A stretch of DNA of 64,000 bases from Sphingomonas mali NBRC 15500 (GCF_001598415.1 NZ_BCYX01000011.1:57589-121588); one strand, 5' to 3'. Shown: positions 33,690-43,228, counted from the stretch's first letter. Notes: generated by a model from the sequence alone, not told the origin. Numbers and translations: made by a program.

Positions 33690-34688
33690 TCAATCGTCCT
33701 CGTCTTCGTACCCGACCAGCGCCAGCGCGCGCGCCTTGATCTGCCGCGTCTCGCACCAATGGATCAGCGCATCCTCGCGGCCATGCGTCACCCATACTTC
33801 CTTGGGCGCGATCTCGATCAGCGTTTCGGTCAACTCGTCCCAATCGGCGTGGTCCGACAGGATCAACGGCAGTTCCACCAATCTCTGCCGCGCGCGCTGG
33901 CGGACGCGCATCCAGCCGCTGGCCATCGCGGTGATCGGGTCGGGCAGGCGACGCGACCAGCGATCGTTGAGCGCGCCGGGCGGGCACAAAACGATCCGGC
34001 CCTGCAATTCGGCCTTGGCGACTCCGGTGGCGGGGCGAAGCTCGCCGAGATCGACACCCAGTTCGACATAGAGGTCACACAATCGCTGCAAGGCGCCATG
34101 GATGTAGATCGGATCGTCATGGCCCATGTCGCGCAACTCGCGGATCACGCGCTGCGCCTTGCCCAGGGCATAGGCGCCGACCAATACGCAGCGATCGGGA
34201 TTGGCGCGCGACGCGGCGAGCAATTTGTCGATCTCGTCATGCGTCTCGGGATGACGGAAGACGGGCAGGCCGAACGTCGCCTCGGTCACGAAGACATCGC
34301 ATTTTACGGGCACGAAGCGCGCGCAGGTCGGGTCGGGGCGGCGCTTGTAATCGCCCGACACGACGATCGTCTCGCCGCGATATCTGAGCACGATCTGCGC
34401 CGATCCCAGCACATGTCCGGCGGGGACGAATTCGACCTCGACCCCGCCCATGTCGCGTGGCTCGCCGTATTGGACGGCGTGCCCGGCTTGCGGACCGTAG
34501 CGCGCCTCCATGATCGCCAGCGTTTCCGGCGTCGCCCACACCGCCTCGTGCCCGCCGCGAGCATGGTCGGCGTGACCGTGCGTCACCAGTGCGCGCAGGC
34601 TGGGGACCGACGGATCGATCCAGACATCGGCCGGCGCTACATAAATCCCCTGCGGATGGGGCGTGATCCAGTCGCCGAGCTTCGCCAT
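33690..34688 (-). CDS. Ligase-associated DNA damage response exonuclease
   Basis: 332 residues, metallo-beta-lactamase/beta-CASP-like. The HGHADHARGG metal motif, GHVLGSAQI, GDYKRRPDPTC, VTEATFGLP and LSDHADWDEL are visible. This family is predicted to process DNA ends together with a specialised ATP-dependent ligase and a DEXH helicase. Here the helicase gene is nearby on the opposite strand and the ligase lies 14 kb away. ATG 34688 gives the family N-terminus MAKLGDWITPHPQG. Confidence 0.92.
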   Translation of the reverse strand: MAKLGDWITPHPQGIYVAPADVWIDPSVPSLRALVTHGHADHARGGHEAVWATPETLAIMEARYGPQAGHAVQYGEPRDMGGVEVEFVPAGHVLGSAQIVLRYRGETIVVSGDYKRRPDPTCARFVPVKCDVFVTEATFGLPVFRHPETHDEIDKLLAASRANPDRCVLVGAYALGKAQRVIRELRDMGHDDPIYIHGALQRLCDLYVELGVDLGELRPATGVAKAELQGRIVLCPPGALNDRWSRRLPDPITAMASGWMRVRQRARQRLVELPLILSDHADWDELTETLIEIAPKEVWVTHGREDALIHWCETRQIKARALALVGYEDEDD

Positions 34689-34749
34689 GCCGCCAATATG
34701 GCGCGGCGGGCGTTCCTGTTCCATCTTGGCCGCAAATAAGGAGGAACGG

Positions 34750-35427
34750 ATGCAGGAATCGACGATCGATCAGCGGCTTGATCGGCTCGAACGGACGATC
34801 AGGTGGCAGCGCCTGATATTGGGTGCGATGGGGCTGGGCGGCGCGGCGGCGTTGCTGATGGCGCTCGCGCCCGCCAGCCCCGGTACGATCGACGCTCAGG
34901 CGATCCGCATCGTCGATGCCTCAGGCAAGCCGCGCATCCTGATCGGCGCGGCGCCGCCAACCGAGGGCCGCCAGCGCAAGGACGCGCAGACTGCGTCGAT
35001 CGTCGTGCTCGGCCCCGATGGCGCGGACCGTCTGGTTCTCGGCGAGGAGCCGCCGGTGCTGGTCGACGGCAAGACCTACCCGCGCATCGCCAGCGCTTAT
35101 GGCCTGCTGATCCATGACGCCAAGGGCAATGAACGCGGCGGGTTCAGCTTCCTGGATAATGGCCGTGCGATCCTGTCGCTCGACCGGCCCGGCGGCGACG
35201 CGGTGCTGCTCACCGCCAACGACAAGACCGGGTTCGCCGGGCTGGTGGTCAATTACCAGAACCCGCTCGGCAAATATGCCGAGGGGCTGCGGATGGGGAC
35301 GCAGGCCGACACCGTCTGGCTGTCGCTCCAGGATCGTGCCGAGGGCGAACGCGCCAGGCTGGCGGTCGAAAGCAAAGCGGCGCCGAAGCTGATCACCCGG
35401 CCGGCGGGCGCGCCGCCGGCGCCATAG
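34750..35427 (+). CDS. Membrane-anchored beta-rich hypothetical protein
   Basis: 225 residues. A short charged coiled-coil-like start (STIDQRLDRLERTIRWQR) and a membrane helix at about 22-40 precede a beta-rich domain with recurrent glycine-turn units (IRIVDASGKPRILIG, IVVLGPDGADRLVLG, FLDNGRAILSL). Related repeats occur in some surface proteins. It starts 61 bases from the divergent exonuclease and ends 33 bases before the helicase. A role in repair is not supported by its sequence. Confidence 0.7.
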   Translation: MQESTIDQRLDRLERTIRWQRLILGAMGLGGAAALLMALAPASPGTIDAQAIRIVDASGKPRILIGAAPPTEGRQRKDAQTASIVVLGPDGADRLVLGEEPPVLVDGKTYPRIASAYGLLIHDAKGNERGGFSFLDNGRAILSLDRPGGDAVLLTANDKTGFAGLVVNYQNPLGKYAEGLRMGTQADTVWLSLQDRAEGERARLAVESKAAPKLITRPAGAPPAP

Positions 35428-35460
35428 CGCGATCGGCGGCCCGCACCCTATATCCGTCGG

Positions 35461-37869
35461 GTGAGTCCTCTCCCTCAACCCTTGACCGACTGGTTCGCCG
35501 CGCGTGGCTGGCGCCCGCGGCGGCATCAGCTCGAGATGCTCGAGGCCGCGCGCGCGGGGCATCATGCGCTGCTGGTCGCGGCGACCGGCGCGGGCAAGAC
35601 GTTGGCGGGTTTCCTCCCAACGCTCGCCGATCTGATCGACAGCCCAGCCGAGGGCCTCCACACGCTTTATGTCTCGCCGCTCAAGGCGCTCGCGGTCGAT
35701 GTTCAGCGCAACCTGCTCACCCCGATCGAGGAGATGGGGGTCGACATCCGCGTCGAGACGCGCACGGGCGACACGCCAAGCGACCGCAAGGCGCGCCAAC
35801 GCGTGCGCCCGCCGCAAATCCTGCTGACCACGCCCGAGAGTCTGTCGCTGCTGCTGAGCTATCCGGACAGCTTCCTGATCTTCGCTGGTTTGAAGCGTAT
35901 CGTGGTCGACGAAGTCCATGCCTTTGCCAGCGGCAAGCGCGGTGACTTGTTGTCGCTGTGCATGGCGCGGCTCCAGCGGATCGCCCCCGACATGCGACGG
36001 GTGGCGCTGTCGGCGACCGTCGCCGATCCCGATGCCTATCGCGCCTGGCTCGCCCCCGACGGTGATATCGACATGGTCGATCTCGTGCTCGGCGAGCCCG
36101 GCGCCGATCCCGACATCTCGATCCTGCTGCCCGAGGGCCGCGTTCCCTGGGCGGGTCATTCGGGGCGCTATGCCGCCGAACAGGTGATGGCGGAGATCGA
36201 GACGCGGCGCACCACGATCGTGTTCTGCAACACGCGCAGCCTGGCCGAGCTGATCTTCCAGGATTTGTGGAAAGTGAATCTGATGTCGCTGCCGATCGGC
36301 GTGCATCACGGCAGCCTGTCGAAGGAAGCGCGGCGCAAGGTCGAAAGCGCGATGGCGGCCGGTCAGCTGCGCGCGCTGGTCGCCACCGCCAGCCTCGATC
36401 TCGGGGTCGATTGGGGCGATGTCGATTGCGTGATCCAGATGGGCGCGCCCAAGGGATCGTCGCGCCTGCTCCAGCGGATCGGCCGCGCCAATCACCGGCT
36501 CGATGAGGCGAGCGAGGCGATCCTGGTCCCTGGCAACCGCTTCGAATATCTCGAATCGCGTGCCGCGCTCGACGCGGTCGAGGCAGGCGAGCTCGACAAC
36601 GAACCGTTCCGCGCCGGCGCGCTCGATGTCCTCGCGCAGCACATCATGGCCTGCGCCTGTGCCGCTCCGTTTCGGAGCGAGGAGATGCTGAGCGAAGTGC
36701 AAGGCGCGCTGCCATATTCGGCGCTCGATGGCGAGACGTTCGAGCGCGTGCTGAGCTTCATCCGCGACGGCGGTTATGCCTTGCGCGCCTATGATCGCTT
36801 CAAGCGGTTGACGCAGGAGCCCGACGGGACTTGGCGCGTCAGCCACCCGCGCTTCGTGCAACAGCATCGCCTCAACGCCGGGATCATCGTCGAGGCAGCG
36901 ATGCTCAACGTGCGGTTCAAGAATGGCCGCCTGCTCGGCAAGGTCGAGGAGGGGTTTGCCGCCTCGCTGTCGAATGGCGACACCTTCTTCTTCGCGGGCA
37001 TGAGTTGCGAAGTATTGCGGATCGATACCGAGGACGTGCTGGTCCGCGCCTCGACCAGGCCGGCGCGGATCCCGACCTATGGCGGCGCGCGCATGCCGCT
37101 ATCGACCAACCTCGCCGACCGCGTCCGGGGGTTCCTCGCACAGCCCGGGGAGTGGGCCCGCTTTCCCGACGACGTGCGCGAGTGGCTGGAAGTGCAATCC
37201 TATCGCTCGCGGCTGCCCGAGCCGGGGCAATTGCTGGTCGAGACTTTCCCGCGCGAGGGGCGCCAGTACATGGTCGCCTATAGTTTCGAAGGGTGGAACG
37301 CCCACCAGTCGCTCGGCATGCTGATCACGCGGCGAATGGAGACGCAGGGGCTGAAGCCGCTCGGCTTCGTCGCCAACGATTATGCCATCGCCTGCTATTC
37401 GCTCGATCCGGTAACCGATCCGGCGTCGCTCTTCTCGCCCGACATCCTGGAGCACGAATTCGTCGACTGGGTGCAGCAATCGCACCTGCTCAAGCGCGCG
37501 TTTCGCGAGGTCGCGGTGATCGGCGGGCTGGTCGAACGCCAGCATCCCGGCAAGCGCAAGACCGGCAAACAGGTCACTTTTTCGACCGACCTGATCTACG
37601 ATGTGCTGAGGAAATACGAGCCTGGCCATTTGCTGCTCCAGGCCGCCTGGGCCGACGCCCGCGCGCGGATGACCGATGTGGGGCGTCTTGCCGACCTGCT
37701 CGACCGCGCCGGCGATACGATGATGCACGTGACGCTCGACCGCATCTCGCCGCTCGCGGTGCCGGTACTGACCCTGATCGGGCGCGAGAACGTCGCGATG
37801 GGCCTCGCGGACGATGCCTTGCTGATGGAAGCGGAGAGCCTGGCGCAGGAGGCAATGCGGCTCGACTGA
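35461..37869 (+). CDS. Ligase-associated DNA damage response DEXH-box helicase
   Basis: 802 residues, Lhr-like superfamily 2 helicase, starting with GTG. Walker A ATGAGKT (Lys46), DEVH (150-153), ALSATVADP and the motif VI region LLQRIGRANHR are intact. A winged-helix and DUF4942-like Lhr C-terminal region follows. Lhr-core helicases unwind RNA-DNA and DNA duplexes. In many bacteria it is encoded with the exonuclease, the ligase and the phosphoesterase PdeM. No PdeM gene follows here. Confidence 0.94.
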   Translation: MSPLPQPLTDWFAARGWRPRRHQLEMLEAARAGHHALLVAATGAGKTLAGFLPTLADLIDSPAEGLHTLYVSPLKALAVDVQRNLLTPIEEMGVDIRVETRTGDTPSDRKARQRVRPPQILLTTPESLSLLLSYPDSFLIFAGLKRIVVDEVHAFASGKRGDLLSLCMARLQRIAPDMRRVALSATVADPDAYRAWLAPDGDIDMVDLVLGEPGADPDISILLPEGRVPWAGHSGRYAAEQVMAEIETRRTTIVFCNTRSLAELIFQDLWKVNLMSLPIGVHHGSLSKEARRKVESAMAAGQLRALVATASLDLGVDWGDVDCVIQMGAPKGSSRLLQRIGRANHRLDEASEAILVPGNRFEYLESRAALDAVEAGELDNEPFRAGALDVLAQHIMACACAAPFRSEEMLSEVQGALPYSALDGETFERVLSFIRDGGYALRAYDRFKRLTQEPDGTWRVSHPRFVQQHRLNAGIIVEAAMLNVRFKNGRLLGKVEEGFAASLSNGDTFFFAGMSCEVLRIDTEDVLVRASTRPARIPTYGGARMPLSTNLADRVRGFLAQPGEWARFPDDVREWLEVQSYRSRLPEPGQLLVETFPREGRQYMVAYSFEGWNAHQSLGMLITRRMETQGLKPLGFVANDYAIACYSLDPVTDPASLFSPDILEHEFVDWVQQSHLLKRAFREVAVIGGLVERQHPGKRKTGKQVTFSTDLIYDVLRKYEPGHLLLQAAWADARARMTDVGRLADLLDRAGDTMMHVTLDRISPLAVPVLTLIGRENVAMGLADDALLMEAESLAQEAMRLD

Positions 37870-37930
37870 GCGTGATTTCGGGGCGTATTATCCGCTTGGT
37901 ACACGTCCGAAACAGGCGTATGATCCTGCC

Positions 37931-38911
37931 ATGCGCGGGTTCATTCCCCTGCTGGCGCTTGGCATCGGTACACTGGCCGGACCGCCCCTTGCCGCGCAAC
38001 AGTCGCAGCCTTCGCTCAAGCCCGAGACCGCCGCCACTACACCCGCACCGGACGTCCTAACCATCGGCGAGCGAACCGATCGCATGACCGTGCCGGTGAC
38101 GATCGGGCCACACGGGCCTTTTCCGTTCATCATCGATACCGGGGCTGAGCGCTCGGTCGTCTCGCGCGAACTCGCCGGCTATCTCAAGCTGTTGCCGGGG
38201 ACGGACGTGAAGCTGTTCGACTTTACCGGCGCCGCGCAGGTCGCGACGGTGAAGGTACCGTCGCTGACCGCGGGCAAGCTCGGCACGCCGGCGATGGAAG
38301 CGCCGCAGCTGTTGCTGGCCGATATCGGCGCCCCTGGCATGCTCGGCATCGACGCGCTCCAAGGGCAAAAGGTCGTGCTCGACTTCAACGCGCGGCGGAT
38401 GCTGCTGCGACCGGCGCGGCGTCACGCCTCGGGCGATTTCGTCATCCGCGCCGAGTCGCGTACCGGCCAGTTGATCGTGACCAAGGCATGGTTCAACAAT
38501 CAGCCGATCGCGGTGATCATCGATACCGGATCCTGGCTCAGCGTCGGCAACACCGCCATGCTCAAGCTGGCGAAGAAACCGCCACGATCATACGGGCCGG
38601 TGGCGATCACGTCGGTGACCGGGCGCACCTTCACCGCCAATTTCGTCGCGATCAGCAACGTCAAGATCGATACCATCCGGTTCGACAATTTCGGGCTGGT
38701 CTTCGCCGACGTTCCGCCATTCGATCGTTTCGGCCTGCGCGACCAGCCGGCGCTGATCCTCGGGATGAGCTCGCTCAAGCTGTTCGGCCGGGTGGAGCTC
38801 GACTTCGTCAATCGCGAGATCGGGTTCAGCCTGCCGCGGCCGCAGATCGATTTCCACGACATCTGCCGAAATGGCAGTGCCGCCTGCAGGAGCATCGGCC
38901 CCTCATCCTGA
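37931..38911 (+). CDS. Secreted retropepsin-like aspartyl protease, two lobes
   Basis: 326 residues. A signal peptide (1-22, ending PLAAQ) precedes a predicted periplasmic domain. Two catalytic triads appear, FIIDTGAERS at about residue 64 and VIIDTGSWLS at about 196, each followed by retropepsin-like strand patterns. Single-chain proteins with two DTG lobes resemble pepsin layout rather than dimeric retropepsin. The ATG lies 60 bases after the helicase stop. Target unknown; a repair role is unlikely for a secreted protease. Confidence 0.82.
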   Translation: MRGFIPLLALGIGTLAGPPLAAQQSQPSLKPETAATTPAPDVLTIGERTDRMTVPVTIGPHGPFPFIIDTGAERSVVSRELAGYLKLLPGTDVKLFDFTGAAQVATVKVPSLTAGKLGTPAMEAPQLLLADIGAPGMLGIDALQGQKVVLDFNARRMLLRPARRHASGDFVIRAESRTGQLIVTKAWFNNQPIAVIIDTGSWLSVGNTAMLKLAKKPPRSYGPVAITSVTGRTFTANFVAISNVKIDTIRFDNFGLVFADVPPFDRFGLRDQPALILGMSSLKLFGRVELDFVNREIGFSLPRPQIDFHDICRNGSAACRSIGPSS

Positions 38912-38969
38912 CGGCAGACCGCTGATACACATCAGTGACTCGTGGGCGATTTGAACATATAGAGAACGA

Positions 38970-40229
38970 GTGGCCCAGCTCGATACCCGCCAGAAGCTCG
39001 AAATCCTCGCCGATGCCGCCAAATATGATGCCTCGTGCGCGTCGTCCGGCTCGGTCAAGCGCGACTCGCGCGGCGGCAAGGGAATCGGCTCGACCGACCA
39101 GGGCATGGGCATCTGCCATGCCTATGCGCCCGATGGGCGCTGCATCTCGTTGCTCAAGATCCTGCTGACCAACAGCTGCGTGTTCGATTGCCATTATTGC
39201 ATCAACCGCAAGAGCTCGAACGTCCGCCGCGCGCGCTTCACCACCGACGAAGTCGTCCAGCTCACGCTCGCTTTCTACCGGCGCAATTATATCGAGGGAC
39301 TGTTCCTGTCCTCGGGCATCATTCGATCGTCCAATTACACGATGGAGCGGATCGTCGAGGTCGCGCGATGCCTGCGCGAGGATCACGATTTCCGCGGCTA
39401 TATCCATTTGAAGACGATCCCTGACGCCGATCCCGAACTGGTCCATCGTGCCGGCGTCCATGCCGACCGTGTCTCGATCAATGTCGAGCTGCCGACCCGC
39501 GCCGGGCTCGAGCGGCTTGCGCCCGAAAAGGACGCGACGCGGATCGAAGGCGCGATGGCGGGAGTCAAGCGCGACATCGTCGATGCCGGCGACGCCACCC
39601 GACGCTACAAGTCAGCGCCGCGTTTCGCGCCCGCCGGCCAGTCGACCCAGATGATCGTCGGCGCCGATGCCGCGACCGACCGCGACATCGTGACGCGTGC
39701 CGCCGGGCTGTACCGCAAGTTCGACCTGCGCCGCGTCTATTATTCGGCCTTCTCGCCGATCCCCGACGCCAGCGCGGTGCTGCCGTTGCAGCGCCCGCCC
39801 TTGATGCGCGAGCACCGGCTCTACCAGTCCGACTGGCTGATGCGCTTCTACGACTACAGCCCCGGCGAGGTTGCGGCAGCAGCCGATGACGCGACCGGCA
39901 TGATGCCGCTCGACATCGATCCCAAGCTTGCCTGGGCGCTCAAGTTTCGCGACCGTTTCCCGGTCGACGTTAACCGCGCCCCGCGTGAGGCGCTGCTGCG
40001 CGTGCCGGGGCTCGGCACGCGCGCGGTCGACCGCATCCTCGCCGCGCGGCGTTGGCGGCGGCTCGCGCTCGCCGATATCGGCCGGCTGACCGTCTCGGTC
40101 GCCAAGGTCCGTCCGTTCCTGATCGCCAGCGACTGGAAACCTGTCGCGCTCGCCGACAAGGCTGATCTTCGGGCCGACCTCCGCCCGCTCGTCGCGCCCC
40201 AGGCGAAGCAGATGGAGCTGTTCGGGTGA
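38970..40229 (+). CDS. Putative DNA modification/repair radical SAM protein
   Basis: 419 residues, GTG start. The 4Fe-4S cluster motif is C70-x3-C74-x2-C77 in NSCVFDCHYCI. The core radical SAM barrel follows, and the C-terminus carries a helix-hairpin-helix (VPGLGTRAVDRILAARRW, about 343-360) that should bind DNA. It matches the TIGR03916-type family that occurs beside UdgX proteins. It probably acts on damaged or modified DNA. The next gene starts 48 bases later. Confidence 0.9.
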   Translation: MAQLDTRQKLEILADAAKYDASCASSGSVKRDSRGGKGIGSTDQGMGICHAYAPDGRCISLLKILLTNSCVFDCHYCINRKSSNVRRARFTTDEVVQLTLAFYRRNYIEGLFLSSGIIRSSNYTMERIVEVARCLREDHDFRGYIHLKTIPDADPELVHRAGVHADRVSINVELPTRAGLERLAPEKDATRIEGAMAGVKRDIVDAGDATRRYKSAPRFAPAGQSTQMIVGADAATDRDIVTRAAGLYRKFDLRRVYYSAFSPIPDASAVLPLQRPPLMREHRLYQSDWLMRFYDYSPGEVAAAADDATGMMPLDIDPKLAWALKFRDRFPVDVNRAPREALLRVPGLGTRAVDRILAARRWRRLALADIGRLTVSVAKVRPFLIASDWKPVALADKADLRADLRPLVAPQAKQMELFG

Positions 40230-40277
40230 ATGGATCCTGGACATGAAAGCGACCACCACGACCGCAGCTGTGCGCTG

Positions 40278-41663
40278 ATGCGCATCGTCACGCTGGAGGC
40301 GGAGGACGATTTCGACGGCTGGCGCGACGCCGTGCGCGGGCTGGTGCTCGATCAGGTGCCGCCCGATCAGGTGGTGTGGCAGGTCGGCGACGATCTTGGC
40401 GAGCTGTTCGCTGGGCAGATGCCCGTGGTCCCCGCCGAGCGCGGCGCCTTCTCGGTGCCGCGCGGTTTCATCGACCTTGCGCGCTCGGCGATCCTCCATG
40501 CCGACCGGCAGCGCTTTGCCTTGCTCCACACCTTACTCGACCGAGTGCTCCGCGAACCCGGGCTGATGGAGGACCAGGCCGATCCGCTGGTCCGCAAGAT
40601 CGAGGGCATGGCGAAGGCCGTCCGCCGCGACATCCACAAGATGCGCGCATTCGTGCGCTTTCGCGAGGCGCGCGATGATGGCGGGACGAGATACATCGCC
40701 TGGTTCGAGCCCGAGCATCACATCGTCCGCGCCAATGCCGGCTTCTTCGTCGATCGCTTCGCGACAATGCGCTGGTCGATCTTGACGCCGGACATCTCGA
40801 TCCATTGGGACGGCAAGCGGCTGACCCAGGGCCCGGGCGCCTCGAAGGGCGACGCGCCCGATGGCGACCCTGTCGAGGCGGTGTGGAAGACCTATTATGC
40901 GTCGATCTTCAATCCGGCGCGGGTCAAGGTCGGTGCGATGCTCAAGGAGATGCCGCGCAAATATTGGAAAAACATGCCCGAAACGGCGTTGGTACCCGAG
41001 TTGATCGCGGGGGCGCAGGCACGGGAGCAGGCAATGGTCGCGACGGCACGCGCGAAGACCGGAGACAATGTCGAAGCCGCCTGGGCAGCGTTGCGCGACG
41101 AGGCGATGCATTGCCGCCGCTGCGATCTCTACAAGCATGCGATCCAGACCGTGTTCGGCGAAGGGCCGGTCGTTGCCGACCTCGTCTTCGTCGGCGAACA
41201 GCCCGGCGACCAGGAGGATCTGGCGGGCAAGCCGTTCGTCGGCCCCGCCGGGCAGGTGTTCGACCGCGCGCTGGCGGAGGCGGGGATCGACCGTGCGCGC
41301 GTCTATGTCAGCAACGCGGTCAAGCATTTCAAATTCGAGCAGCGCGGCAAGCGCCGTATCCATTCCAAGCCCGATGCCGGGGAGATCACCGCGTGCCGCT
41401 GGTGGATCGAGCAGGAACTCGCGTTGGTGAAGCCGCGCGTGACGGTGGCGCTGGGCGCGACCGCGGCGCGGTCTCTGTTCGGCAAGACGATGACAATCAG
41501 CCGCGAACGCGGTCGCCCGCACGATCTGCCCGAGATCGGCGAGGCCTGGATCACCGTCCACCCCAGTTTCCTGCTTCGGCTGCCCGACGAGGACGCGCGG
41601 CACGCGGAATTCGCCAAATTCGTCCACGACCTCAAGGCTGTCGCCAAGCGCCTCGGTCGTTGA
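40278..41663 (+). CDS. UdgX uracil-DNA crosslinking protein with N-terminal DUF4130 domain
   Basis: 461 residues from ATG 40278; an ATG at 40230 would add 16 residues. Residues 1-240 form the DUF4130 (TIGR03915-like) domain. Residues 260-460 are a family 4/X uracil-DNA glycosylase with an iron-sulphur cluster: CRRCDLYKHA, the glycosylase motif GEQPGDQED and VHPSFLLR. The KRRIHSKP loop with His362 marks UdgX, which after base removal becomes covalently bound to the abasic site. Encoded directly after its radical SAM partner. Confidence 0.94.
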   Translation: MRIVTLEAEDDFDGWRDAVRGLVLDQVPPDQVVWQVGDDLGELFAGQMPVVPAERGAFSVPRGFIDLARSAILHADRQRFALLHTLLDRVLREPGLMEDQADPLVRKIEGMAKAVRRDIHKMRAFVRFREARDDGGTRYIAWFEPEHHIVRANAGFFVDRFATMRWSILTPDISIHWDGKRLTQGPGASKGDAPDGDPVEAVWKTYYASIFNPARVKVGAMLKEMPRKYWKNMPETALVPELIAGAQAREQAMVATARAKTGDNVEAAWAALRDEAMHCRRCDLYKHAIQTVFGEGPVVADLVFVGEQPGDQEDLAGKPFVGPAGQVFDRALAEAGIDRARVYVSNAVKHFKFEQRGKRRIHSKPDAGEITACRWWIEQELALVKPRVTVALGATAARSLFGKTMTISRERGRPHDLPEIGEAWITVHPSFLLRLPDEDARHAEFAKFVHDLKAVAKRLGR

Positions 41664-41857
41664 CCGCGAACATTGCCGGCGCGTTACCGCCGCGCCCGGT
41701 GTCGAAACCCTAACGCAACCCGGGCGCAAACAAGGGGCAACGACCCTGTCCCAGTGACAAACTTATGCGACAAATCGCGCTTAGCCCGGCCGCAGCGCGA
41801 CGAAGGGGACGATATGACGGCTGGCGGCGGCCGGAATTCAGAGCGAGCGGGTTGCTG

Positions 41858-43228
41858 ATGGCCCGCGACGAGAGCGCCGCGGCAGAGCGGCGGGATATGC
41901 CGTTGCTCGCGCGCCGCGTTCCACTCTGGACGCTCGTCCTCGTCTTCAACGTATCGCTGGTCCTGGTCGTCGCGGTGGCGGCACTTGCGCGCAGCGCGGA
42001 AAAGCATGGCGCGCTGGGCGTCGCGGCGGCGCAGATCGCCGAGATACCCGACACGATCGGCGATTGGTGGAAAGGCGCCGCGCCATTCGCCACACCGCCA
42101 TACGAAAAGGTCGCCGGCGGTTTCCAGCGCAATGCAGCGCGATCGTTCGTCGATCCGGGCTATGCGCTGATCACTCCTTATGACACCAAACGCGGCCGCG
42201 CGACGGTCCAGCTGATCCGCCTGTCCGACGGGAGGATAGTCAAGGAATGGCTGCCCGACGTTGCCGCGATCAATGCGCGGTCGCGTTTCCATTCGGCGAT
42301 CGTCGACCTCTACCGCGACAAGGGCGCGGACCGGATGCGACCGATGCATCCGATGCTGCTCGCCAATGGCGACCTGCTGATCCACGACAATACGCCTTTG
42401 TCGCGGATCGACGGCTGCGGGCGGCCACGCTGGGTGATCGACGGCATTTTCCACCATTCGCTCGAGCGCGCCGCCGACGGCACGTTGTGGATTCCCTATC
42501 GGCTGACGCGGTCCAACGTTCCCGGTGTCGGCGCCAAATTCGCCGACGAGGCGCTGGCGCAGGTCGACGAGAAAGGCCGGCTGATCCGCGTCGAAAGGCT
42601 GATCGAGATCCTCGACCGCAACGACCTCGGCGGCCTGTGGCGCGGTCGGCCCTATGAGGAGGATCCGTTCCACCTCAACGATATCGAACCGGTGCTGACC
42701 TCGGGCCCTTATTGGCAGCGAGGGGACGTCATCCTGTCGCTCCGCAACATGTCGCTGATCGCGCTCTATCGCCCTTCGACCGGCCGTATCCTGTGGACGC
42801 GCGCGGGGCCGTGGTCGGCGCAGCATGACGTCTCGATCCTCGACGACCATCGCATCATGGTGTTCGACAACCACGTGCGTTGGGGCGTGGCGGGGCGGCG
42901 CGTCGACGGCAATAGCCGCTTGTTGATCTACGATCTGGCGACCGACAAGGTGAGCTCGCCGCTGGCCGCCACTTTCGCGGTGCGCGGTATCACCACCGCG
43001 ACCCAGGGTCGGGCCACGCCGCTGTCGAACGGCGACGTGATGGTCGAGGAGACCGAGCGCGGCCAGCTGATGCGCATCGCGCCCGACGGCAGCCTGCGCT
43101 GGCGTTACATTTCCGCCGATCCCTCCGGCCGCCGCTTGTGGCTGAGCTGGAGCCGCTATCTCGACCCCAATGATCCCGGGGTCCTTTCCGCCGTCAAGGC
43201 GGCCACTGCCAGGGAGCAATGCACATGA
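41858..43228 (+). CDS. Arylsulfotransferase-like membrane-anchored protein
   Basis: 456 residues from ATG 41858; starts at 41765 and 41897 are also open. A signal-anchor helix is near residues 20-42. The rest is a beta-propeller-like fold with SRIDGCGRPRWVIDGIFHHSLE, HLNDIEPV, SLRNMSLIALYRP and LMRIAPDGSLRWRY. These fit the PF05935/PF14269 arylsulfotransferase group, which moves sulfate between aryl compounds in the periplasm without PAPS. It starts an overlapping operon that ends with a PAPS-type sulfotransferase. Confidence 0.75.
   Translation: MARDESAAAERRDMPLLARRVPLWTLVLVFNVSLVLVVAVAALARSAEKHGALGVAAAQIAEIPDTIGDWWKGAAPFATPPYEKVAGGFQRNAARSFVDPGYALITPYDTKRGRATVQLIRLSDGRIVKEWLPDVAAINARSRFHSAIVDLYRDKGADRMRPMHPMLLANGDLLIHDNTPLSRIDGCGRPRWVIDGIFHHSLERAADGTLWIPYRLTRSNVPGVGAKFADEALAQVDEKGRLIRVERLIEILDRNDLGGLWRGRPYEEDPFHLNDIEPVLTSGPYWQRGDVILSLRNMSLIALYRPSTGRILWTRAGPWSAQHDVSILDDHRIMVFDNHVRWGVAGRRVDGNSRLLIYDLATDKVSSPLAATFAVRGITTATQGRATPLSNGDVMVEETERGQLMRIAPDGSLRWRYISADPSGRRLWLSWSRYLDPNDPGVLSAVKAATAREQCT

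Noticed and set aside
34921..36867. A 648-residue minus-strand frame
   Set aside because: It lies antisense to the hypothetical gene and the helicase, with Arg/His/Asp composition typical of high-GC shadow frames.
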